Origin: Nissolia schottii
Lineage: Eukaryota > Streptophyta > Magnoliopsida > Fabales > Fabaceae
DNA: 64,000 nt
Direction of reading: 5' to 3'
NCBI GenBank assembly: GCA_003254905.1
Contig: QANU01109201.1
Coordinates: 281,606 to 345,605, forward strand
Positions 1-10,531 of the stretch are shown piece by piece (within the stretch, counting starts at the first letter, position 1; each line of letters begins with the position of its first letter). Under the pieces are notes generated by a model that ran no database searches, was not told the DNA's origin, and worked only from the letters and a program-made list of their open reading frames with translations. The translations under genes were made by a program, and so were the position numbers.

Positions 1-2987
1 AGAAGGCATACATATATATCAGCAAACAATAGAGTCTATAAGACTAGAGCGTTTAGTAGTACAGCAGAGAAGCATCCACAACAATCCATGGAAAACATAA
101 CATATATTTATTCATGTAGGTCCAGAAATAGTTACATTAATACATAATACGTTTAATTCACATAAGAGTTAAAGGCATGTCTAATCCCTTTAGCTAAGAC
201 AAAATATAAAACACGTCTTGATACATAGGTAAACACTGTTGCTCTTCTACTTTCCTTGGAACTTCTTGATGCTAAGGTCTTCACTTGCACGGGGATGCCC
301 ATTTTGCTTTGGCTTACTCGCGTGCTCTTTTAGAAACATAAATGAGTGGGGGATGAGAATGTTGTGTCCTTAGTGGGATATCTTAGGGCATACTATCCAT
401 CTTCGCTTCATTTATGATCCAGGCCACTCAGGAGATCTCTAGGTGTTAAAGTCTACTAAGATCCCTACTAGTTATTATTGTCCATGCTAGTCCTGAGCAG
501 CTTTATCTAATTTACTAGGTGATTGGGAATTCTAGTCTTTACATTACTTAACATAGGAAAGCTTATCGTGCTTACTGATTCAAATCAATTGAGTAATCGT
601 GACATCGAATCACGTACTCTTGTATCATGTAACCTTATAGAGGTCATCTTGTGAAACCTCTGACTCTTGACGCTACCTTATTGTATACATACATAGTCAT
701 ATACATACATCACATACATCATGCATGAAGGGAGCTGGGAAGTTCTCTTACGCGCCCTGGGCAGCGTCCTTCTTGTTATATCATGTCCTTCTTCCTTTGT
801 ACACCGTGGGAGCGTAATCCCTTTTCGGTTACAACCTGCTTCTAACTTCCATATTGATGACAACCAGGCAGCATTGTTACCTGAGTGGTAGCGAACCATG
901 GATGCACTTAGCATACTTCATCGACCATCAATAGGGAATAATCATCCTACTTGTAAAATGGCGAGGGGCCAGTCCTCTCGATACGACCAGGAGTGGACTC
1001 ATGCATCCTTAATGTTTCTTGGGGGCCCTTTTATTTTCTCTTGGCAACTCAGACTTATTCGTGACGTCACTTCTCTATATACTCAGCTTTTCTTCTTGAC
1101 TTTGCTAGGAGATCAGGTCTAAGCCTGTGTTAGAATCATTAACCAATCCATCTTGCTGGACTGGCGAGGGGCTTGTCCATGGATGTGCCAAGAAAGGGTA
1201 TTTCCCTATTGATATAACTACATATATATCTTCAAGGTATTCCGAGCCTCTTGTGCTCGGAGCCCTCTTAAGATCTTTCTTCGTTCCCTATGTTCAATCA
1301 TGATCTGTTCTTGGTTACGTGATCATCCGTCTAGTTATCTAAGGTTCTCCTAACATTCTAATGACAATTCGTTCATCATGATGCATCGTAATGAATATAT
1401 ACCACCTGTACGGGTAATCACATACAATTTCCAGGTGTAACTTATGGTGTCATAGTGCTTGTTGGGATCTTTACCCTTGGGATTTTCTTCAGTTGCTCAG
1501 TGGCCTTCTAAGGGTAGCTCAGTGACTAGGGTTTCAGGGCACTCAAAACCTCTTCAAGTTCTCTCAGTAGCCACTGGAACATGGAGGCCGCTCATCAAAA
1601 ACCCTAAGGCGCTTAGCAATCTGAAGGTAAACCCTAGGAATAAGCATACTCTTTTTCTTACGAATTTTAGTTATCAAAAACCTGAAGGGTCCAAGACCTC
1701 TCCCCAAGGTTTTTGATAGCTCTAAGCTCATTTTTCATACCTATAAACCCAGATTTTGAATTAATTTTTTGAAATTACAGTTTTACCCTTTTTGCCCAAA
1801 ATGTCGTTTTGCTTGAGAAATTCATCGGGGACTCCAAAAATCATAAAACTTAACACCCCCACTAGATTTTTTGTGTTGATTCCAAAAATGATATTAGTTT
1901 TTCATGATAAAAATCCCAGCCCTTAGTTCCTACTCAAACTTGCTCTTTCCATATTTCAAAACCTAGGCATACTTATATCCCGACAAAGTCACATATAAAC
2001 ACCAACAGTTTTCCAAGCAAATAACAATAATATAAACAACATAAACATCACAATATTCACATAGAAATCACTAAGGTAGTGATCTTGCTAAGGTTACCCA
2101 CAAGTAGCAAGGTTTTGAGGTGATGCTTTGAGCGGAAGTTCCTGGAAGCCTCAGTGTCTCCAAAGCTTTTAGTCACATTAGCTCGAGAGAAAACTTGAGA
2201 GAACATAAGCTAAGGGCTCAGTTTTGACGAAGAAATTGTAAGAGAAAGTTATAAGGAAACTATGGGTAAAGTCATAGGGAGGCCGTGTAGCAAGGCCCGA
2301 TTTTTTTGCTACGTGCGAGTAACGAACGAGTACGTGATATAGATGGGTTCAAGAAGGCTATAGGCTGCATATTTTTTAGCCAAATGGCTTGCCTATTTAT
2401 AGGAAAACGGTTGTGGCCTTTGGGCCAATTTTGGCCAACAAAAAAATGAAAAACAAAAAGAAAATGAAAGGAAAATTACATAAGGATGACTTAGGCATCG
2501 TTGACTTTGCTTTGACAAGGTGAATGTGTGGGGTGTGTGTGTGTGTGTCGTGAGCTTCTTGCTCACTTATGGCTGTGGGTTTTATTGCTTTATGGCCGGT
2601 TCCATGTGTGTGAATTTCTATGTGTGTTTTCGTTCATGTTTGATCGTGTTTGGTCGTTAACTTTTTGTGTACGACCATCCTAAAAATTTTCTGAACATAT
2701 AATCTTCATCTACTAAATTTTCTCATAAGGAATTTAACTTAATCTAAGGTATTTGTAACTCAACTTTCATAAATGTGTGTTTTACGGATACCTTTGATGC
2801 GTAATTAAATTTCGGTGATGAAAGGTAATTGATCCAGATCTCACGGAATTTTGCGAGACTGCGAACTATTACCTGAATTGGCATTTTTGGGAAATAAAAT
2901 TGGGAATTTAAATTTCTAATCTAGTTAAATTACTCGTATATTTATTTATTGTGCGAAATCTTTACTAAAAAAAAATGAGATGTTACA
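1..2987 (-). repeat. Long LTR of a Ty3/gypsy-like element, reverse orientation (family A)
   Basis: Read on the minus strand this starts TGTAACATC at 2987. From there to about 1440 it aligns by eye with the forward copy starting at 8728: same opening, the same 'GATCAATTACCTTTC' block, and a shared segment rich in 'gctcagtg' words near the far end. Bases 1-1440 carry no recognisable coding region and read like further LTR or untranslated element sequence; the left limit lies outside the window. The LTR appears to interrupt the pol remnant that begins at 2988. The boundary on the right is seen; the family name is inference. Confidence 0.55.
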
Positions 2988-4160
2988 CTAGCAACTAGCA
3001 GGAGACTTACAAAAGATACCTATACCCAAGTAGAAGTGGGAACAGATAACCATGGACTTCATGGTAGGATTACCTCATACCCCCAGCGGCTATGACTCTA
3101 TCTGGGTAATAGTCGACAGGATGACTTAGTCATTGCACTTCATACTAGTCAAGACGACTTTCAAGGCTATAAATTATGCAAGATTTTACATTCAGGAGAT
3201 AGTAAAACTTCACGTGGTGCCACTTTCGATCATATATGACAGAGGTGCACAGTTTACTACTCGATTTTGAAGAGCGTTTTAGATAGCTATGGATACCAAC
3301 ATAGAAATGAGTATTGTATTTCACCTTTAGACAGACTGTCAATCAGAAAGAACTATTCAGACACTAGAGGATATGCTTAGGGAATGTGTCCAAGATTTCA
3401 AAGGGATCTAGGAGAAGCACTTACCATTGGTGGACTTTTCATATAACAACAGTTACCATGCAAATATTTAGATGGAACCATTCGAGAATCTTTATAGGAG
3501 ACATTGTAGGTCTCCCATTGGTTTATTTGAAGCAGGCAAGGTGAAGTTGATCACTTCTGATATTATTCAAGAAACCACAGATAAGATCAAGTTAATTCGA
3601 GAGAGATTATTGATAGCATAGTCATGGTAGAAGTCTTTGGCCGATCGACACCAGTGTAGCCTGGAATTCAAAATTGGGGAGAAAGTTTTCCTAAAGGTGT
3701 CCACGATGAAAGGGATAGTTCATTTTGGTAGGTGAAGGAAGCTTAAACCTTAGTTCATTCACCCGTTTGAGATCACAAAGAAGGTTTGTGTGGTAGCTAT
3801 GAGTTGGCGCTACCACCCATCTTAGTAATAGTCCACCCAGTATTCTATGTGTCCATGCTAAGGTGGTACATCCACAATGACAAGCACATTTTATCTTAAC
3901 AAGATGTTAGGGTGGATCCCTGACATGTTTTATAAGGAAGAGACAGTGGCTATAATAGACAGACAGGCCAAGAAGCTATGCTCAAAGGAAGTGGCCTTAG
4001 TAAAGGTCATTGGGAGGAATCACTCTTGAGAGGAAGCAACATAGGAAGCAGAGGATGCGATGAAGAAGATGTACCCTTACCTCTTTAACCACTCAGGTGC
4101 CTTACTAGTTTAAGATAGCCAACACAATTTTGGGTACGAAAAATTTGTTTAGGGTGGGGG
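2988..4160 (+). pseudogene. Ty3/gypsy integrase-region pol remnant
   Basis: Conceptual translation gives a degraded gypsy integrase. The core '[18 protein letters not shown]' and 'WVIVDRMT' occur near 3040-3125. Downstream are 'LVDFSYNNSYH' (about 3427), 'RSPIGLFEAGKVKLI' (about 3510) and a stretch like the region before a chromodomain ('FKIGEKVFLKV', about 3668). Several stops and frameshifts break the frame, so no product is expected. Gag, protease and RT are absent. The purine-rich run GGGTGGGGGGATAAT near 4152 fits a polypurine tract in front of an LTR. A related but separate copy lies on the minus strand at 60681-61625. Confidence 0.75.
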
Positions 4161-4166
4161 GATAAT

Positions 4167-5216
4167 GTGATGATTCGTGTCTCAAAAGAGCCTTGCGACG
4201 CACCCAATGAACTATAGTAACACGGAGCTAGGAACACGCTGCAATGCCGCGTATAACATCCCACTTTTTCCTTAGTAAAGATTCAGCATAATAAATCAAT
4301 ATACGAGCCATTTATTTACTGGAAACTTAAATCACCAATTTTTTTCTTCCAAAAATGCCAGTCAAGGTAGTAGTTTCACGGTCTCCCAAAATTTCGCAAA
4401 ATCCAGATCAATTATCTTTCATTTCCGGAATTTAACTACCTATCGAAGGTATTCGTAAAACGCACTTTTACGAAAGTTGAGTTACAAATACCTTGGATTA
4501 ATTTAAATTCATTATTAGAAAAATTACTAGATTAAGATGGTATGTTTAGAAAATTTTTAGGATATCAATACAATTAACGACCCAACACGATCAAACACAA
4601 TCAAATCCACACACCAAAACCCAAAATTTAAAACACACACACACGGCCATAACACACAAACACATACACTGCCAGCACACACATACACCTAAGCAAGTCA
4701 ACAAGTCAAAATTTATCCTCTTCCATTGACTATTCATAAGTCACTATTCATGATGGATTAATTATCTTATTTCCATTTCTTTTTCTTTAAAAAAAAAATT
4801 ATGAAGGCCTAAATTAACTAGCAAGTCCACGGCCTTGCTTCTTCTATTTAAGCAATTCCATTTGCTTCACTGAGAGCACTTCCATCCTTTGCTCCATTTG
4901 AAGAACACTTCCATCTTTGCTTTCTTTCCTTACTTTCAATAAGTTCTCCTCTTAGTTTCCCTTCCAAAACCATGGCCATCACCTTTGTCCTCTCAAATTT
5001 TCCCTTGTTTTCCCCTACGGATACTAGAATACCTTTTGTAACAAGTCAAGCAAGCGTTGAAAACACTAAGGCTTCAAGGTACTTCTACGCAAAGTTTCCT
5101 CCATCTACTTGAAATCCTTCCGAGTGTGGGTAACCTTTGATGACCACCACTTGCGTGGCCTAGATGTATAAAAATTGTTATGTATATGTTGTTGATGTTG
5201 TTGTTGTTTGCCGAAA
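4167..5216 (+). repeat. LTR sequence, probably an LTR within an LTR (family A copy B)
   Basis: A TG start (TGTGATGATTCG) follows the polypurine-like run at about 4152-4166. From about 4253 (TATAACATCCCAC) the sequence aligns with the family A copies at 2987 (reverse) and 8728 (forward), sharing 'TAGTAAAGATT', 'CAATTA.CTTTC' and the block around 'GATTAAGATGGTATGTT'. The simplest reading is a family A LTR sitting inside the LTR of the upstream pol remnant. It stops near 5216, about 260 bp before the defensin-like stop codon. Divergence from copy C is high, so the insertion is old. Bases 5217-5474 hold only a short direct repeat (AATAGTATTATATATTACAC at about 5283 and 5368). Confidence 0.5.
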
Positions 5217-5474
5217 GGAGTGAATAATATTAATGTTAGTTAGTGACGACACGTTACAAAAAGAAGAATAGCCAGAGCATATAATAGTATTATATATTAC
5301 ACACACGCACATTACACCATTTTCAACTTACAATTCCACTTGTTTCTATCAGGCATTGTATATTACACACACAATAGTATTATATATTACACACAAATAT
5401 TACAATTCATACAGACGGAAAAAAAAAGAAGATGTAGTAGCAGGGTACGTAACATTTAGGAGTTGTTTCACTTC

Positions 5475-6645
5475 TTAGCAGGTGCCTATGCACAAGCATG
5501 ATAGCCCATAACAATAACCCCCAATTCCACCCTCCTTCTCAATACACACATCATGACAGCTGTTGCTAGAGAAACAAAGTCCTGAAAATCTCCCACTTGG
5601 CTTTGCACAAACTGCTTCCACAATTTGTATCTCTGCAAAAGAAGAGGTCAGATCATGACTGATACGAACTGCACAACTCAAAAAACCAGTCTCATGCATG
5701 GTTTTAAAAGAAAGTCCAATTTAAAAGACCAGCTTATTGAATAAAGTCTTATGCATGGTTTTAAATTGTGAACCGCAACAAGTCACAACGGCATCGCATT
5801 GCAATTGCAGTGTGACTCCCAATCATAGAAATTGACCAGAACATAACAGCAATGCAGCCGCATTAAGCTGCATTTAATCCGCAACCTGCAGCAACAAGGT
5901 CTATCTCGAGTTGCAAATGCATAAAATTTCATGTCACGATGAGCATCGTCATGGTTGCGATATCCACAATCGCAAAAATCATTTGTGACAGCAACCAAAT
6001 TTTAAAATATACTCTCGTAACATAAGCTACTAGAATTTAAATGCTCCAAAGTGAGACCCAGGAAAAAGTAAGAAAGTGAGGTGTTGACCATCGTTAGATG
6101 TCAGTTCCACTAAATAATTTAATGGTGGTTAACTCATTGCTTTCTTTTTTAAGTTTTCTCACTTTGGATGATCATAATTTATATTAACAAGAACTTGAAA
6201 AAAATCTTGTATGCTCACGTAAGAAGAATTTTTTTTTCCTCTATATACTGGTAGATCCACCGTTAAATCGTTGCAACAAATTTGACTTAAACCACAATTT
6301 TTATTAACTACGTACACTTCAAAAGTGTGTCTTATACAGTAAAACGCAACACTTTTTATTGACAAAGATAACATTTTATTTTATTATATTTTAGATCACC
6401 ATTAATATAATAACCCTTCAAAAATTACGTACTCTACCATGTTTACTAACCAATCACATATATAATGTATGCAACAAAAAAAATCTCATACACATAATGT
6501 TAATTTTTTATGTATACATAAAAACTGGTTATTTTTCTCTATTAATAGTTGAGTCGAAGCACAAATTACCGACGGTGGAGGAAAGCAGAAGAGTAAGGCA
6601 GAGGAAGACCGTGACAGTGGACAATTTACAAACACAAGCGGCCAT
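5475..6645 (-). CDS. Defensin-like secreted cysteine-rich peptide (two exons)
   Basis: Exons are complement(6570..6645) and complement(5475..5632), giving 77 residues. Exon 1 encodes a start Met and a hydrophobic signal peptide (core VTVFLCLTLLLSS) and ends in phase 1 at GTCG|gtaat. Exon 2 follows a pyrimidine-rich tract and ..tgcag, and restores a Glu codon. The mature part has eight cysteines spaced C-X10-C-X5-C-X3-C-X10-C-X4-C-X-C-X3-C. It contains 'CAKPSGRFSG' and a GYC gamma-core, typical of plant defensins, which act outside the cell and are often antifungal. The intron position after the signal peptide is the family norm. The 4-residue C5-C6 gap is short. A TATTTATA lies about 40 bp upstream of the ATG on this strand. 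Antifungal activity is not shown by the sequence. Confidence 0.82.
5755..6006. repeat. Possible MITE in the defensin-like gene intron
   Basis: A GCAA/TTGC-rich block starts with 'GGTTTTAAATTGTGAACCGC' and ends in sequence whose reverse complement begins TTTTAAAATTTGGTTGC. The ends are only weakly inverted. 'ATGCATGGTTTTAAA' also occurs at about 5693, giving a direct repeat near the left border. It has the look of short non-autonomous repeats in legume introns; the family is not established. Confidence 0.35.
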
Positions 6646-6682
6646 GTTTACAAGACACATGACGAAGAGCGAGGTACGTGAC

Positions 6683-6692
6683 ACTATAAATA
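6683..6692 (-). promoter_or_regulatory. Candidate TATA box of the defensin-like gene
   Basis: CTATTTATAG on the minus strand lies about 38 bp before the chosen ATG. Its reverse complement (CTATAAATAG) is equally TATA-like, so direction is ambiguous and the implied 5' UTR would be very short. Confidence 0.25.
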
Positions 6693-7078
6693 GCAGGGAG
6701 AATAAGATGCACAAGGTATGATCATATATGGGTCAGCCAACATATAATTGACAAAAATCGATGGTGTTTATGCATTTTTTTTTTCTTTTCTTTTTTTAAC
6801 TTTCCGCTACAGGAGACGCAAGGTTGTGTATGGCATTATATATCAACTGCCGTCTGTCTATCTAAGAATTCGAGTGCCGGCTCCATTAAACCAAAAAAAG
6901 AAAAAAACACAAAATACAAACATACATTTCGGAGAGCCGGCTTTCAGCATATACCATGACCAATTCAATATATTGGTGTTGTCAATATCAATTGGTTCCT
7001 CAGAACTCAACATAGAGGTAAGTAATATTTGTTGATTTGTATTTTTCTAAGTCTGAATAGTGTGTTTAACAGTTACTA

Positions 7079-7252
7079 AAGGTTTGTTTATTTGTACTTG
7101 AAAGATTTGTTTATACGTACCCGGAAGGTTTGTTTATTTGTACCTAAAAGGTTTGTTTATATGTAACTAAAAGGATTGTGTATACATTGTTTGTTTGATT
7201 TAACTACTAAAGGTTTGTTTATATATAACTGAAAGGTTTGTTTATATGTAAC
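7079..7252. repeat. Minisatellite, about 23-bp unit
   Basis: The word AAAGGTTTGTTTATWTGTA is repeated about seven times with small changes, e.g. around 7078, 7126, 7149, 7208 and 7231. It stops directly before the FAR1-like reading frame. Bases 6720-7078 upstream are AT-rich without recognisable genes. Confidence 0.8.
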
Positions 7253-7264
7253 AGGGCACAAATA

Positions 7265-8727
7265 ACATGCAATGTGATTCAATCAACTCAAATGATGTAG
7301 TGCCTACAATTGTAATGTTGTTTGATTCATTGGAACATGTCAAACAATTTTAAAACAATTATGCCAATAGGATTGGATTTACGTGGAGGGTAAGGACATC
7401 TAAGAAGGATGAGTCTGGGGTGATAAACTATCAAATTTTAACATGCACTAGAGAGGGAAGTCGTTCTTCGAGGGTATCAAAAACGTAGAAGACCCTACAT
7501 CAAATGCAAATTGTAAGGAACATATAACTATGAAGAAGGAACAAACTAGAGGGTGGATCATAAGGAATGTTATTAATAAGGACTCTCAAGAGGTAACTCC
7601 ATCGAAGTCACGTTTGTTCAAAGCAAATAAGAAGATTAGCATGCATGCTAAGAGAACAATAGAGGTGAATGACGAGGCAGACATGAGACCAAACAAGACG
7701 TTCCAAGATTTAGTTCATCCAAAAGGGGGGCACGATAATACGTTATTTGTTGAGAAAGAGAAATTATTTGAATAGGGAAGTGCGAACAATTCATGGGGAA
7801 GAAGATGCAAAGGAGTTATTGCAATATTTTGCAAGGATGAAGGATCAAAACCACGAATTATTTTATGAAGTTGAGGTTGACGAAGAGCATTACATAAAAA
7901 ATGTATTTTGGGAAGATGCCTGAAGTCGAGTTTCCTATGAATACTTTGGTGATGTTGTGTCATTTGATACAACTTATGAAACAAACAATTATGATATGTT
8001 TTTTGGTTCATTTGTGGGGGTAATCATCATAGGCATTCAATGTTGCTTGGATGTGCATTGCTCTCGTCGGAAGACAAAGAAACATTTGTTTGGTTGTTTG
8101 AGGAATGGGTTAGATGCATGGATGGGAAGCCACCCAGTGGGATTTTGACTGATTAGTGTAAGACCACGCCAAAGCAATTGGAATTGCACAACCAAATACT
8201 CGACATAAGTGGTGTATATGGCACATAATGAATAGGATTCCTGATAAACTGAAAGGATACAAGACTTATGTTGATATAAAGCTTGCTTTGGGCAACATTT
8301 TGTATGAAACCCTATCTCTAGAAGATTTTGAGAGCAGATGGCATAGTCTGATTGAATACTACAATCTTGGTAACAACGAATAGTTGGCAGTTATATATAC
8401 AAGGCTTGTGTATAAAATGTTTGTTTACATTAATATTGATGTTTGTTCAATCTTGTGGCCATGTTTGTTCAGGGTTTGGTATAATGTTAGGTTTATTTGA
8501 GCAAAGATGCAGATCGGTGTCAATATTCTTGAACAACTAGTTTTAGGCTGGAATGACCAGCACAGCAGAAGGACAACATGCATTCATCCTTTGATGGATT
8601 CTTGACTCCAAAGATAGGCTTGCATCAATTTGTTATGCAGTACGACAATGCTCTTTGTAGGATGGTCCTAAAAGAAGTAGAAGTCAATTTCAATGATTTT
8701 AGGAGTATAATCCTATGCACAACGTGT
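7265..8727 (+). pseudogene. FAR1-related (FRS / MULE-derived) pseudogene
   Basis: Reading across frames, the N-terminal part shows the FAR1 DNA-binding region ('FTWRVRTSKKDESG'). The middle shows the transposase-like core: 'YEYFGDVVSFDTTYETNNYD', 'LLSSEDKETFVWLFEEWV', 'GKPPSGILTD'. Near 8635 there is 'QYDNALCRMVLKEVEVNFND'. FAR1/FRS proteins are transcription factors derived from Mutator-like transposases. Many stops and frameshifts are present (e.g. after 'KNVFWEDA'). An AT-rich stretch of about 150 bp interrupts the match at 8390-8545. The frame ends abruptly at 8727 where an LTR begins, so the C-terminal SWIM part is missing. Not functional. Confidence 0.85.
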
Positions 8728-10040
8728 AACATCCTGCCTTTTTTTCCTTAATAAAGATTTTGCAAGATAGATAAATATACAAGTCTTCTTCGTAGATTAG
8801 AAATTTAAAATCTTCTACCAAAAAACATTTGTAAAGGTAATCATTCGCAGTTTCGTGAAATTCTGCAAAGACCGGATTAATTACCTTTCGCCTCTATAAT
8901 TTAGATATGAATCAAAGGTATCTGTAAAGTACACTTTTATGAAAGTAAATGTATGAATACCTTGGATTGACTTAAATTCTTCATTAGAAATATTAATAGA
9001 TCAAGATGGTATGTTCAGATAATTTTTAGGACATCCGTATACAAACCGCTAAAGACCAGACACGAGCGAACACGATCAAAATTGTGCATCCAAAAAATTT
9101 AGAGGACACACGGCCAAGCCCTAGAAGATTCAACGACACCTTGCAAGCCACCCTGTATGGTCAACATTCAAAGAAACACGAGTCATAGGATGAGTCATGT
9201 AAGTGACATTATTGCTTACATCATAAATACTTTGTTTTTCATTTAAAATTTTGCCAAGTTAGGGCAAGAGGCCCACGGCTTTGGAGCCTATAAATAGGTC
9301 ATCCATTTAGTTCAAAATTCAGCTCATATTTCTCACTTGAACCCATCTATATCACATACTCGTTCGTTACTTGCACGTAGCAAAAAACCAAACTTCACTA
9401 CACGACTCTGTTACTATTTTCTCTCATAGTTTCCCTTCTAGTAATTGTGGCCTTCACCACTGTGTTCTCTCAAATTTTCCTTTGTTTTCCATAGGAAAAC
9501 CCTAACTGTACACCTTAGGATACCATCCGTGGCAAGTCAAGCAAGCGTTGGAAACACCAAGGCTCCTGGGACTTCTACACAAAGCCATCGTTATCAAGCT
9601 TAGGAAATATTCTACAAGTGGATAACCTTGGCAAGATCACTACCGTAGTGATTTTTATGTGTTTCTTGTGATGTATATGTTGTTAGAATTGTAGTTATTT
9701 GCCTGGTAAACTGCCGGTGTATATTTGTGACTTGATTGGGATACGTGCGTACCTAAAGTCAAATAAGGGTTTTGATGTGAAAATAATGATTTTGATTATT
9801 TTCAAAAGGAGGGAAGGTTAGGTTTTGAAGGACCAAGGAAAAGGATTAAGGAAAAGGTTTGAGAAATAGAAGAAAAGCTCAAACAAGTAAGCTTGTTCCA
9901 AGGATTTCCTTTCAAACCACTAAGAGCCCTAGGGTTTCCGCTGAGCGGACTCCACGCTCCAGTGGCCACTGAGCAAGCCCAAGGAGGCTGCTGAGTGACT
10001 GAAGAAAATCCCAAAGGTACAAAAGTCCCAACAAGCACCA
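8728..10040 (+). repeat. LTR family A, copy C
   Basis: Starts TGTAACATCCTGCC directly after the truncated FAR1-like frame. It aligns with the reverse copy 2987-1440 and with 4253-5216. A TATA-like CCTATAAATAGG is at about 9290. The homology with copy A runs to the GC-rich 'CTGAGCGGACTCCACGCTCC' region and ends near 10040. Bases 10040-10531, up to the CYP37 stop codon, hold no recognisable gene and probably include the CYP37 3' UTR. Confidence 0.6.
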
Positions 10041-10531
10041 ATTTTCAAAAAACTATCACTATCTTAAGGCAAGTTTTAAACTAATTTTTATATCTTCAAA
10101 ACACGACACATGAAACATGTTTTGATGATGATTTTCAAATTAATTTCCGTGCCTCTATAAAGAAGAAACGCACCAATTGCATTTCTACGATATCAATATC
10201 TCCGTCCTTTATGTCTCAAGATAAGAACCAAACGCGAAGTAAGTGATGAGAATACTCCCATTTTTATTTTTTCTCTTGTACTTGCAAAACGGTGTCGTGG
10301 CTGGGGTAACATTGTAACAACTTGCAACAGTTCTTGCGAGGATTTATCTCACAGTACATTTGGGTTTAATATAAATAGAAAGTTCAATTTTCAACCTTCT
10401 CATTTATAATTTGGTAATTTACAACCCAACCTGCACCATGAAAATCAGGCTGAACAATGCACACAGCATACATACAAATAATAGAATGAAAGATTGTTTC
10501 CTGCTTGGGCGGGCAAGACCACAAGACCTAC

